Positions 27,321 through 35,762 of a stretch of 64,000 nucleotides of DNA are shown one piece after another. The stretch lies in contig CANMLL010000003.1 in NCBI GenBank assembly GCA_947498775.1, positions 62,001 to 126,000 on the forward strand. The letters are read 5' to 3'. The number at the start of each line of letters is the position of its first letter. Within the stretch, counting starts at the first letter, position 1. Source of the DNA: an uncultured Aquimarina sp. GTDB lineage: Bacteria > Bacteroidota > Bacteroidia > Flavobacteriales > Flavobacteriaceae. The notes beneath the pieces were generated by a model, which worked only from the letters and a program-made list of their open reading frames with translations, did no database searches and was not told the origin of the DNA. Made by a program: the position numbers and the translations under genes.

Positions 27321-28145
27321 ATGAAAAAACTAAGCTATTTCTTTATCGTACTTATCATAGCTTTTTCTTGTAAAGAAAAAACAGAAAATATTGAAGTCAA
27401 AAAGAAAGAAAAGGAAACTGTATCTGATACCATAATCGAAAAAGAAAAAAAGGCGGCTCAAGAAGGTGAGAAAATGGATCCTAAAGAAACCGAGGTATGG
27501 GAACCAGAGCCAAAAGTTGTATCATTCAATGAAAATAATGTACCTTCTGATGCCATAGTGTTGTTCGATGGTTCCAATCTAGATGCATGGGTATCTGCAA
27601 AAGATTCTATATCACCTGCCGGTTGGAATGTAAATTCTGATAAAACAATGACTGTAAAACCAGGGACAGGAGATATACAAACCAAGCAAAGTTTTGGGAG
27701 TGTACAATTACATATAGAATGGAGTGCTCCTGATATAGTTGAAGGTGAAGGACAGGGTCGTGGTAATAGTGGGGTTTTCTTTTACCGAAATTATGAAGTA
27801 CAAATTTTGGACAGCTATCAAAACAGAACCTATTCTAATGGTCAGGCAACTTCAATCTACAAACAACATATCCCCCTAGTAAACGCTACCAAAGCACCAG
27901 ATCAATGGCAAACATATGATATTATTTTTCATGCTCCCGAATTCGACGCCAATGGTGAGAAAACCAAATCCGGCACTTTTACTGTAATTCATAATGGAGT
28001 CGTTGTACAAGATCACGTAACATTACTGGGAACTACTCGATATAGGGGTCATCCAAGAAATATACCTCACGGAAAAGGTCCTATTAAACTACAAGATCAT
28101 AGCAATCCTGTACAGTATAGAAATATTTGGGTGCGGGAACTTTGA
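27321..28145 (+). CDS. DUF1080 lipoprotein (3-keto-glycoside hydrolase family)
   Basis: 274 residues. Lipoprotein signal IIAFSC, then a 55-residue Lys/Glu-rich linker, then the DUF1080 concanavalin-like domain: IVLFDGSNLDAWVS, FGSVQLHIEWSAP, GNSGVFFYRNYEVQILDSY and PIKLQDHSNPVQYRNIWVREL. Family members have been shown to cleave 3-keto-glucosides and related disaccharides. As the last gene of an operon with a GMC dehydrogenase it probably cleaves the 3-keto-glycoside made by that enzyme in the periplasm. A terminator hairpin follows within 13 bp. Confidence 0.92.
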   Translation: MKKLSYFFIVLIIAFSCKEKTENIEVKKKEKETVSDTIIEKEKKAAQEGEKMDPKETEVWEPEPKVVSFNENNVPSDAIVLFDGSNLDAWVSAKDSISPAGWNVNSDKTMTVKPGTGDIQTKQSFGSVQLHIEWSAPDIVEGEGQGRGNSGVFFYRNYEVQILDSYQNRTYSNGQATSIYKQHIPLVNATKAPDQWQTYDIIFHAPEFDANGEKTKSGTFTVIHNGVVVQDHVTLLGTTRYRGHPRNIPHGKGPIKLQDHSNPVQYRNIWVREL

Positions 28146-28157
28146 CCAAAAAAAACA

Positions 28158-28198
28158 GAAAAGTGTTTGTTATCATTCTGTGGTAACAAACACTTTTC
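28158..28198 (+). terminator. Terminator of the sugar-oxidation operon
   Basis: GAAAAGTGTTTGTTA (28158-28172) pairs perfectly with TAACAAACACTTTTC (28184-28198), an 11-nt loop between them; a T-run (CTTTTTT) follows after about 10 bases. Confidence 0.75.
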
Positions 28199-28273
28199 GT
28201 ACTAATTCTTTTTTGGTTCTATAATCTTATTGTGGGCGTATCCTAACCAATCCCTCCTTAGAGTTATAAATAA

Positions 28274-28408
28274 TACTTCTATCTGGTCCACTTAGAAAAC
28301 ATTAGAAAACGATTAGTTCTAAAATACCATGATACTCCTAGTTTTAACATTAAAGAAACTTCTGATTTATTTGAAGTATCTTTAACCATAAGAAATTCTA
28401 ATCGATAA
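28274..28408 (+). pseudogene. C-terminal remnant of a LytS-type sensor histidine kinase
   Basis: There is no start codon, but in one frame from 28274 to the stop at 28406-28408 the sequence reads LENIRKRLVLKYHD followed by FNIKETSDLFEVSLTI. This matches the end of the HATPase domain of LytS/YehU-like kinases (normally GIGLxNIxxRL ... FEVxLxI). A stop at 28271-28273 closes the frame upstream and the GIGL motif is degraded. Only about 44 residues remain. The stop abuts the ATG of the LytTR regulator remnant, the usual order of these pairs. Confidence 0.7.
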
Positions 28409-28609
28409 ATGAATTCTATAAAAGTTTTACTAGTCGCCGATGAATATCTGGCATTACAGTTGTTAGATAACTTTGTAAAAGAAGTTCCAGATCTTGAAAT
28501 TATTGACAAAGTAAAATCTTTGGAAGGAAACCAATTAGAAATTGATTATCATAAAATTCCTGTTATTAGAGATCGAAAAAATGATATTATGAATCAAATA
28601 TTTAAGTGA
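28409..28609 (+). pseudogene. Internally deleted LytTR response regulator
   Basis: 66 residues that join two ends of one protein. Residues 1-34 (KVLLVADEYLALQLLDNFVKEVPDLEII) match the receiver start of LytTR regulators, with Ala in place of the first acidic Asp. Residues 37-66 (SLEGNQLEIDYHKIPVIRDRKNDIMNQI) match the last strand and helix of the LytTR DNA-binding domain (normally ...IPIGRSYKxx...). The roughly 170 residues between them, including the phosphorylated Asp and most of the DNA-binding domain, are missing with the frame kept. A functional regulator is very unlikely. Confidence 0.75.
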
Positions 28610-28781
28610 TTTTTATCATATTCAAGGAGGTAATCATATTAAAATCCAATACTATATTTTTGATCATATACCTACAAATTATTAGCTCCAATATTGATTT
28701 TTTAGTAACGTAATAAAAATAAATGTAACTTTAGATGTAACCAGACGACTTATATTTTACTAAATAACCTGAAAGTGATTG

Positions 28782-29972
28782 ATGCTTGAAAAAATAAAAA
28801 ATAGGTCTAAGGCCAAATCTTTGCGGTATGATTATTATAATCACGCTGATGATATTCCTATTGATGATTGGAATAAAGTAAAGCGAGATAACACCATTTT
28901 CCTTTCGCTCAATTATTTAAAAGCTTTAGAATACACGCTTACCGAAACTATAAAGTTTAAATATATTCTTTTTTATAATCAAGAGATGCCGGTTGCCATC
29001 GCCGTTGCTCAACTCATAAAATTTAATCCTACAGAATTAAAAGTTCAGGAGTTTCCTTGTAGAATTAATGATACTATAAAAAACACATTGCTTAAAAATT
29101 TGGAAGTAAAAGCATTGGTATGTGGCAATATATTTTCTTGTGGAGAACATGGCTTTGTATATGATACCAATTGCATAGATGCAAAATTCGCCTTTGAAAA
29201 CCTATCGAATGCCTTGAGGGAAATACGCAAGTCGGAGAATTCTGATAAACCTTCTTTCATCTTGCTTAAAGAATTCTGGCCTTCATCTTTTGAAACTAGT
29301 GATTATATTAAAGAGTATGATTTCAAAGAATTTAAAATTGATGTCAATATGGTATTACCAATACACCCTGTTTGGAATACCTTTGAGGATTATCTAGCTA
29401 GTATGCGTACAAAATTTAGAACAAGAGCAAAAAAAATCTTTAAAAAATCTGAGAAACTTATTGTTAAAGATTTTGAGGCCCAAGATATAGTAACTTTCAA
29501 AGATGATATCAACAAATTATATTTATCGGTAATCGATAAAGCCGATTTTAAAATTGGGAAATTGAATTCTTACACTTTTAAACACCTAAAACAAACCCTG
29601 GGTGAGTCCTTTGTGTTTAAGGGGTATTTTCTTGAAGAAAAGTTAGTTGGATTTACAACATCATTTATACTTGCAGATGCTATAGATGCAAATCATATTG
29701 GTATTGACTATGCGTATAACAAAGATTATGACATTTACCAGAAAATGTTATATGACTATGTTGATTTGGCTATTACAAAAAGAGTAAAAGAACTTAGATT
29801 AGGCAGAACCGCCGAAATCATTAAGAGTTGTGTGGGTGCCAAGCCCGTTGAAATGAAATTATATGTGCGGCATGGAAACTCGATTTCTAATACACTTCTA
29901 AAACCATTAGTAGAATTAATTTCTCCCAACGAATATGAAGTTAGAAACCCTTTTAAACTTCAATTAGATTAA
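28782..29972 (+). CDS. GNAT/FemAB-like acyltransferase
   Basis: 396 residues from the ATG at 28782 (a TTG three bases earlier is a less likely start). The second half contains FRTRAKKIFKKSEKL, VFKGYFLEEKLVGFTTSFIL and IGIDYAYNKDYDIYQKMLYDYVDLAI followed by LRLGRTAEIIKSCVGA. These are features of the GNAT fold in the BioF2-like/FemAB-like acetyltransferase group (Acetyltransf_6). Such proteins transfer acyl or aminoacyl groups; the substrate is unknown. It is separated from the decayed two-component remnant by about 170 bp and is followed 5 bp later by the hydrolase gene, so the two are probably cotranscribed. Confidence 0.7.
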   Translation: MLEKIKNRSKAKSLRYDYYNHADDIPIDDWNKVKRDNTIFLSLNYLKALEYTLTETIKFKYILFYNQEMPVAIAVAQLIKFNPTELKVQEFPCRINDTIKNTLLKNLEVKALVCGNIFSCGEHGFVYDTNCIDAKFAFENLSNALREIRKSENSDKPSFILLKEFWPSSFETSDYIKEYDFKEFKIDVNMVLPIHPVWNTFEDYLASMRTKFRTRAKKIFKKSEKLIVKDFEAQDIVTFKDDINKLYLSVIDKADFKIGKLNSYTFKHLKQTLGESFVFKGYFLEEKLVGFTTSFILADAIDANHIGIDYAYNKDYDIYQKMLYDYVDLAITKRVKELRLGRTAEIIKSCVGAKPVEMKLYVRHGNSISNTLLKPLVELISPNEYEVRNPFKLQLD

Positions 29973-29977
29973 TTTTT

Positions 29978-30991
29978 ATGGATTCATTAACCCAAATCGT
30001 ATTAGGAGCGGCAGTAGGAGAAGCCGTTTTAGGAAAAAAAGTGGGCAACAAAGCTATGCTTTGGGGTGCAATTGCAGGAACAATTCCAGACCTGGATGTA
30101 TTGTCAAAACTTTTTGTCGACAATGTTACAGCCAATGAGTTACACCGAGGTTTCTCACATTCTATCTTGTTTAGCATTTTAGCAGCCCCATTATTGGGTT
30201 GGCTCATTGCCAAACTATATAAAAACAAAGAGGCAGATTGGAAAGACTGGAGTAAATTAATGTTTCTAGGACTATTTACACACCCCATTTTGGATGCTTT
30301 CACCTCTTGGGGTACTCAGTTGTTCTGGCCATTGGATTATAAAGTAGCAATCAACAATATTTTTGTAGTCGATCCTTTATACACCGTTCCTTTCTTAATT
30401 TTTGTAATCATAGCCATGTTCTATAAAAGAACCCATCCTAAAAGAAAAAAATATAACAACCTTGGTTTATATGTGAGTAGTTTTTATTTACTTATCACCC
30501 TAGTATTGCAACAAAGTGCCATGGCAAATTTTTCCAATAATTTGGAAAATCAACATATTCAATATAATGAGATTCAAACACGTCCAACACCTTTGAATAG
30601 TATTTTATGGACTGCCAATATAGAAACCGATAATTCATTCCTGATTGGATACTACTCATTATTAGATGAGGATGAAATCATTGATTTTTCTGAATTTCCA
30701 AAAAATCATCACTTATTAGGTGAAATGAGAAATGATCCTTTGATACCAAGATTAATTAAACTTTCTGAAGGATGGTATACTATTGAGAAAGTTAATGATA
30801 GTGTATATTTCAACGATCTAAGGTTTGGAACATTAGGCATAGGAGAAGATGCAAAACGTTTTGTATTCAGCTATGAATTATATTATAACGATAATGGAGA
30901 ATTGATGGCAAGAGAAAGAGAACGTGATGTGAATGAGGCGTCTCCTCTTCTTAAAAAACTATTCAATAGAGTATTGGGTAATAAATCATAA
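29978..30991 (+). CDS. Membrane metal-dependent hydrolase (YdjM / PF04307 family)
   Basis: 337 residues. The N-terminal MDSLTQIVLGAAVGEAVLGKKVGNKAMLWGAIAGTIPDLDVL is the signature of the YdjM/LexA-induced membrane hydrolase family, with HRGFSHSIL supplying conserved His residues and four to five membrane helices in the first half. The C-terminal ~130 residues are soluble and variable. In related proteins a phospholipase C-like metal site has been proposed, but function is poorly known. It sits in tandem with the acyltransferase gene and is followed directly by a bidirectional terminator. Confidence 0.88.
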   Translation: MDSLTQIVLGAAVGEAVLGKKVGNKAMLWGAIAGTIPDLDVLSKLFVDNVTANELHRGFSHSILFSILAAPLLGWLIAKLYKNKEADWKDWSKLMFLGLFTHPILDAFTSWGTQLFWPLDYKVAINNIFVVDPLYTVPFLIFVIIAMFYKRTHPKRKKYNNLGLYVSSFYLLITLVLQQSAMANFSNNLENQHIQYNEIQTRPTPLNSILWTANIETDNSFLIGYYSLLDEDEIIDFSEFPKNHHLLGEMRNDPLIPRLIKLSEGWYTIEKVNDSVYFNDLRFGTLGIGEDAKRFVFSYELYYNDNGELMARERERDVNEASPLLKKLFNRVLGNKS

Positions 30992-31018
30992 AAAAGGCTG
31001 AAATACTTCAGCCTTTTT
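30991..31018. terminator. Bidirectional intrinsic terminator
   Basis: AAAAAGGCTGAA (30991-31002) and TTCAGCCTTTTT (31007-31018) form a perfect 12-bp stem with loop ATAC and A/T runs on both sides. It overlaps the hydrolase stop and separates convergent genes. Confidence 0.9.
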
Positions 31019-31035
31019 CTTTATATCGCTTATCA

Positions 31036-31536
31036 TTACACAAAATGACATAGTACTCCGCCCATAAGTGCTAAACAAACGGTCCAATATCCAACATTTA
31101 CGGCGATATATTTAAATCCTTTTCTCTCAAATAATGCATTAGTTCCCAGAACTGGCAACACAAAGAATAATCCTACTACTGCCCCATGTAAAGCACCATG
31201 TCCGAAACTTCTATGATTTTGTCCATAGATTTCCATGTATTTCTGAGAAAACTGGTATGTTTCTGACCCAGCTTCGTTCCAGGCAGGATCTGCCATAATG
31301 CTTGAGAAAAATCCATACTGGTGAATTACCATTCCGGTAAGCATTGCAGCCAAAAAGAAACTGAAAATATAACTCAAGATAAAAATCAAGGCCATATTAC
31401 CTCCTTTGAGATCTTCTTCGGTGAATCCACAGGCATTCATCCATGCGGTTCCAAAAACCTTGGGGTTATACCAAATAAATCCTAAAATCATTGGGATTAA
31501 CGCAGCTAGTGCCGTAATCAAAAAATTGAATTCCAT
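31036..31536 (-). CDS. DUF1761 membrane protein
   Basis: 166 residues with four membrane segments. MEFNFLITALAALIPMILGFIWYNPKVFGTAWMN is the DUF1761 opening, and HGALHGAVVGLFFVLPVLGTNALFERK and the C-terminal VNVGYWTVCLALMGGVLCHF fit the family. Function unknown. The gene is followed by the LysE-type gene on the same strand, upstream of it by 58 bp, and may share its promoter. Confidence 0.85.
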   Translation of the reverse strand: MEFNFLITALAALIPMILGFIWYNPKVFGTAWMNACGFTEEDLKGGNMALIFILSYIFSFFLAAMLTGMVIHQYGFFSSIMADPAWNEAGSETYQFSQKYMEIYGQNHRSFGHGALHGAVVGLFFVLPVLGTNALFERKGFKYIAVNVGYWTVCLALMGGVLCHFV

Positions 31537-31594
31537 ATTGATTAGTATTAAAAGTTGTTATACTCAAATATAAGAAAAACCTATTTGACCAATT

Positions 31595-32194
31595 TTACCA
31601 AACGAGATACAACAATCTAATAGATAACAGTATAAGGATCGAGCCAGTTACTTTAAGAAATATGGCAAGTCGCCTTGGAGAGATAATTTTTTTTAGTTTT
31701 CTAGACAAAAAGACTTTCAACAAATCGGTGGTAAGAATCCCAAACAATACTGCTACTAAGAACGCCAAAAGCAATCCTTGCTCAGGATATTTTGATTTTC
31801 CGTACTGAAAAACACCAATCCATACTGCAAAAACGAAGGGATTAAAAAAATTAACGCTGAAACCTTTTATAAAAAATGTTTGAAGTCCTCTTGTATTTAT
31901 GGAAATATCAGTCGTTATTTTTGCGTTTTTAATCAGATAATTAATTCCCAAAATCAACAAGATCACGCTGCCGGCAAACCCGATCCAAAATTTATTGCCT
32001 TCAACATTCAAAAAAGAAGAAAGTCCGTAATAACAAAGAACTACACAAACAATATCGCTTACAAGTATACCTAAAGCAACTGCGATGCCGGCTTTAGTGC
32101 CATATTGAAAACTCCCGTTGAGCAATAAAAAGAATACGGGACCGACGAAAATCACCATCCCCAACCCTATTATAAAACCTTCTAAAAACGACAT
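31595..32194 (-). CDS. LysE family translocator
   Basis: 199 residues and six hydrophobic segments. FLEGFIIGLGMVIFVGPVFFLLLNGSFQYGTKAGIAVALGILVSD is the LysE/RhtB signature (GP-x-FF and G-x-A-x-AL-G), followed by FIKGFSVNFFNPFVFAVWIGVF. LysE family members export amino acids or small metabolites. No neighbour specifies the substrate. Confidence 0.9.
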   Translation of the reverse strand: MSFLEGFIIGLGMVIFVGPVFFLLLNGSFQYGTKAGIAVALGILVSDIVCVVLCYYGLSSFLNVEGNKFWIGFAGSVILLILGINYLIKNAKITTDISINTRGLQTFFIKGFSVNFFNPFVFAVWIGVFQYGKSKYPEQGLLLAFLVAVLFGILTTDLLKVFLSRKLKKIISPRRLAIFLKVTGSILILLSIRLLYLVW

Positions 32195-32391
32195 GAAATA
32201 TAGACACTAGTATTTTACAAAAGTAAACAACCTTGGGGCAATTCCGTGAGGCATTGTTTAGAAAATGATTTTAAATTTCGAGGCAAGCCTTTAGCATTTA
32301 AATCTCGATTATCGAGTAAAAATAGAGTAATTAAGGAAAAAACATGATAAATCTCATACAACAATACTACCTTTTTGAATAAATTCATATC

Positions 32392-34305
32392 ATGAAAAAT
32401 ACCATTGCCGAAAGAATCTTCGATTTTCTGAAAGACTTCCCTCCTTTCCATGTACTTTCAAAAGAGCAGCTCTACGATTTATCAAAAAATGTAAAAGTAG
32501 TGTACCTTCAAAAAGATCAATACGCCTTTAAAACCGATGAAAGTATTCATAATCATTTTTATGTGGTAAAAGATGGGGCCGTTGGGATTTTTAGGGAAGA
32601 AGATCATGCTTTGGTTGATGAATGTGACGAGGGTGATATTTTTGGCTTACGGGCCCTAATCAGAAAAGGCAACTACATTTTAAGCGCCAAAGCCATAGAA
32701 GAAAGTATTTTGTACAGTATTTCTTCAGAACTACTCGAGAAAATTATCAATACCAATGCCCAGGCCAACAAGTATTTATTAGCAAGTTTTGTTACCAATA
32801 TCCGTAATCCTTATTCTAACGAGAATAAGGATTCTTTATTTGCACAGGTAGAAAGTATTCAAAAAAAAGAATCCGACTTTACCGAAGTACAATCTGCTCA
32901 ATATTCAAAAAACCCTATCACTTGCTTGCCAAATACCACAATAAAACTAGCGGCAAAAATCATGAGCACAAATCGCGTTGGTTCTATTATTATAACCAAA
33001 AAGGAAAAACCCATTGGTATCATTACAGATAAAGACTTACGAACCAAAATCGCAACAGGGCAATTTTCTATTGAGGAAAACGTAAAAAAAATCATGTCTT
33101 CACCAGTAATTACATATCCAGAAAATATCACGGTAGCCGAAGCACAAATCGCCATGTTGCAGCATCGCATATCTCATTTATGTATTACCGAAAGCGGAAC
33201 TTCTGATTCTAAACTTGTAGGTATGCTATCAGAACATGACATTGTAGTAATTCATGGTAACAACCCTTCTGTTCTTATCAAAGAAGTGAAACGTACCAAA
33301 ACCGCCGATGACCTAAAATATATTCGTACAAAAGCTCAGCAACTATTACACGGGTATATTGAACAAAATATTCCCGTTTTTTTTATTTCCAAGATCATTT
33401 CGGCTATCAATAACAGCATTACTCAAAAAGCTATTACTTTATCTATTGAAGAAATGGATACGCCTCCCCCAACATCGTTTGGTTGGTTGGCACTTGGAAG
33501 TCAAGGCAGAAAAGAACAACTATTGCTTACCGATCAGGACAACGCATTGGTTTTTGAAAATATATCGAAAGAAAAGTATTCGCAAACCAAAAAATACTTC
33601 CTCTCGCTTTCAGACAAGGTAACAGATAAACTTAATACCATAGGTTTTGAGTTTTGTCCTGCCAAGATGATGGCTAGTAATCCCCAATGGTGTTTATCTT
33701 TAGAAGAATGGAAAAAACAGTTCAATAATTGGATCACCAAACCAGATGAGGACAAAATCATGCTGTGTACCATCTTTTTTGATTATGATTTAGTCTACGG
33801 TAATAAGAATCTGATAGACGAAATGTCTGAAAGTATTTTTGAATCCATTGATAGGTATGAGATTTTTCTCAATTTCTTAGGGTTGAATGCTCTGAAGAAT
33901 CCACCACCCCTTAGTTTTTTTAGACAGTTCTTGGTAGAACATAGTGGTGAACACAAAGACCAATTTGACATCAAAGCGCGGGCACTCATGCCATTGGTAG
34001 ATGCCGCACGCTTGCTTGTCCTGTCTAATAATATCAAAGATTATAACAATACTGTTTTACGATTTGAAAAGTTGGCAGATATTGAACCTCAAAATAAAGA
34101 TCTGTATCTTTCTTGCAGTAATGCTTTTAAAATCCTACTTCGATTCAGAACTCAACAAGGGTTGCAGTACAATAGTTCTGGAAGATTTATTGACTTAAAA
34201 TCTCTAAATAAAGTAGATCGGTTAAAATTAAAGGGATGTTTTAAACCTATAAAAGATATTCAAGAATTAATACGCATTCGTTTTAAACTCTCCCAAATGT
34301 TGTAG
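32392..34305 (+). CDS. cNMP-binding / CBS pair / DUF294 nucleotidyltransferase-like protein
   Basis: 637 residues in four parts. Residues about 15-130 are a cyclic-nucleotide-binding-type domain (YAFKTDESIHNHFYVVKDGAVGIFREED). Residues about 170-300 are a CBS pair (KIMSTNRVGSIIITKKEKPIGIITDKDLR, then a second copy ending LVGMLSEHDIVVIHG). Residues about 340-480 are the DUF294 nucleotidyltransferase (FGWLALGSQGRKEQLLLTDQDNALVFE, with the GSxxRxE and DxD-type residues), and the rest is the helical DUF294 C-terminal domain. Such proteins are linked to acetate and SSS transporter genes in many bacteria. The exonuclease gene is 1 bp downstream. Nucleotide sensing that regulates acetate metabolism is inferred. 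Confidence 0.9.
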   Translation: MKNTIAERIFDFLKDFPPFHVLSKEQLYDLSKNVKVVYLQKDQYAFKTDESIHNHFYVVKDGAVGIFREEDHALVDECDEGDIFGLRALIRKGNYILSAKAIEESILYSISSELLEKIINTNAQANKYLLASFVTNIRNPYSNENKDSLFAQVESIQKKESDFTEVQSAQYSKNPITCLPNTTIKLAAKIMSTNRVGSIIITKKEKPIGIITDKDLRTKIATGQFSIEENVKKIMSSPVITYPENITVAEAQIAMLQHRISHLCITESGTSDSKLVGMLSEHDIVVIHGNNPSVLIKEVKRTKTADDLKYIRTKAQQLLHGYIEQNIPVFFISKIISAINNSITQKAITLSIEEMDTPPPTSFGWLALGSQGRKEQLLLTDQDNALVFENISKEKYSQTKKYFLSLSDKVTDKLNTIGFEFCPAKMMASNPQWCLSLEEWKKQFNNWITKPDEDKIMLCTIFFDYDLVYGNKNLIDEMSESIFESIDRYEIFLNFLGLNALKNPPPLSFFRQFLVEHSGEHKDQFDIKARALMPLVDAARLLVLSNNIKDYNNTVLRFEKLADIEPQNKDLYLSCSNAFKILLRFRTQQGLQYNSSGRFIDLKSLNKVDRLKLKGCFKPIKDIQELIRIRFKLSQML

Positions 34306-34306
34306 T

Positions 34307-34975
34307 ATGTTTGAGTGGCTAAAAAATAAAAACTATCCCAATTTCTGGAATGTATATCAAAATCATTTCAAAAACAAAACGGAGCACGATCTAAATACTG
34401 CTCGTTTTGTGATTTTTGATACTGAAACTACAGGTCTAGATACAAAAGAAGATCGAATTTTATCTATTGGAGCTATTTCTGCCACGGCAAATACAATGGA
34501 TGTAGCTGATAGTCTCGAAGTATATCTAAAACAAGCCACATTTAATTCGCAAACAGTAGAAATACATGGTATTCTAAAAGAGGGAAGTATTATAAAAATT
34601 GAAGAAAAAGAAGCGTTAATACAATTTTTGGATTATATAAAAGATGCTATTCTTGTTGCGCATCATGCAGCATTTGATATAATGATGATTAACCAATGCC
34701 TGAGAAGACAAAACCTGCCAAAATTAAAAAACAAAGTTTTGGATACTGGTATTTTATTCAAAAAATTAGATCAGTGTGTCTCCAAAAACAAATTATACTC
34801 GCTTGATGAATTGTGTTCTGTTTTCAACATTAAAAAACATGATAGACATACAGCTTCTGGTGATGCGTATATAACAGGGATTATCTTTTTAAAGATTATA
34901 GGAGAATTATCTCAAGCCAGAAAAACGACCCTACAAAGCCTTTTCTACAACCCAAACCGAAGGGGGTTATTATAA
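34307..34975 (+). CDS. DnaQ-like 3'-5' exonuclease (PolC/epsilon type)
   Basis: 222 residues. FVIFDTETTGLDTKEDRILSIGAI is exonuclease motif I (DxE), LVAHHAAFDIMMINQCL supplies motif II (D), and HDRHTASGDAYITGIIFLKI is motif III (HxxxxxD), so the catalytic DEDDh set is complete. In this operon type a DUF294 protein and an epsilon-like exonuclease are often encoded together next to acetate uptake genes. DNA proofreading is not its likely main role. The gene follows the DUF294 stop by 1 bp. Confidence 0.9.
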   Translation: MFEWLKNKNYPNFWNVYQNHFKNKTEHDLNTARFVIFDTETTGLDTKEDRILSIGAISATANTMDVADSLEVYLKQATFNSQTVEIHGILKEGSIIKIEEKEALIQFLDYIKDAILVAHHAAFDIMMINQCLRRQNLPKLKNKVLDTGILFKKLDQCVSKNKLYSLDELCSVFNIKKHDRHTASGDAYITGIIFLKIIGELSQARKTTLQSLFYNPNRRGLL

Positions 34976-35047
34976 AACTGCCAACGAACTCATAATTAAT
35001 TTGCATTTACCATAAGAAATTATTCTCTTTAACACATATTTTATCGA

Positions 35048-35206
35048 AGTGGTTTAAACTTTTTTGATTCTAGCGAAAAATAGTCGTTTTTTGATCAATT
35101 GAAGTGTTTTTTGCACTTCATAGCAGCGCTACGAAGTAAGAAAAAGACGAAAATTGAGTGAAAAAAGACATTTTTATAGCGAATTGAAAAAAGTTTAAAC
35201 CACTTC
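35048..35206. repeat. Long imperfect palindrome, copy 2 (core CATAGCAGCGCTACG)
   Basis: GAAGTGGTTTAAACTTTTTT at 35048-35067 is the exact inverted repeat of 35187-35206. The arms stay imperfectly complementary to the centre, where ACTTC-A-TAGC-AGC-GCTA-C-GAAGT forms an apical hairpin around 35119-35133. The core 15 bases equal those of copy 1 (14802-14816), and the right arm is homologous over about 70 bp (CGCTACG-AGTAAG-AAAA... pattern). It fills most of the gap between the exonuclease and BCCP genes. Confidence 0.8.
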
Positions 35207-35228
35207 ATTAAGTAAATAAATTGCCACT

Positions 35229-35714
35229 ATGAGCGATAACTATAAAGTTAAGGTAAATAAAACTTTCGTATTTGACCTTACCAACAAAGATGTTTCAAAA
35301 ATTGATGCATTATCTACTTCAGAAACAGAATATCATGTTATTAATGGTCATACATCCTATCACACAGAGATTTTAGAGTCCGATTTCAACAAAAAGCAAT
35401 ATACCGTAATGGTGAACAATACCAATTACCAGGTTGATATCTCTAATGCATTGGATATGCAAATTGCTGCCATGGGATTCTCACTTGGATCTTCTAAGCA
35501 AGTTAATGCTATTAAAGCTCCTATGCCCGGACTGCTTCTAGATATTCATGTTGAATCTGGACAAGAGGTAAAGGAAGACGATCCTCTATTAATTCTAGAA
35601 GCGATGAAAATGGAAAATGTGATCCTTTCTCCAAGGGATGGAGTAATCAAAGCCGTTTCGGTAACCAAAGGGAATGCTGTTGATAAAGGTCAATTATTAG
35701 TTGAATTCGAATAA
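35229..35714 (+). CDS. Biotin carboxyl carrier protein of an acyl-CoA carboxylase
   Basis: 161 residues. The C-terminal 75 residues form the biotinyl domain with APMPGLLLDIHVESGQEVKE and EAMKMEN, the biotin attachment Lys being K127. The N-terminal half is a variable domain that may dock with the partner subunits. Biotin on K127 carries CO2 between the biotin carboxylase and the carboxyltransferase encoded next. It lies 48 bp before the biotin carboxylase gene and begins 22 bp after the long palindrome. Confidence 0.92.
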   Translation: MSDNYKVKVNKTFVFDLTNKDVSKIDALSTSETEYHVINGHTSYHTEILESDFNKKQYTVMVNNTNYQVDISNALDMQIAAMGFSLGSSKQVNAIKAPMPGLLLDIHVESGQEVKEDDPLLILEAMKMENVILSPRDGVIKAVSVTKGNAVDKGQLLVEFE

Positions 35715-35762
35715 GCCCATAATGGGCATTAAATAGGACTATCTGTTCTTTTATAATTTAAT

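Noticed and set aside
28201..28290. Extension of the kinase remnant upstream of 28274 in another frame
   Set aside because: A reading of FFFGSIILLWAYPNQ is possible, but it is in a different frame with no kinase motif; chance is likelier.
28624..28631. AAGGAGGT as a ribosome binding site
   Set aside because: No start codon lies at a suitable distance downstream, and strong Shine-Dalgarno sites are unusual for this group.
32215..32451. Minus-strand frame opposite the start of the DUF294 gene
   Set aside because: It runs into the cNMP-binding gene on the other strand and its translation is unremarkable.
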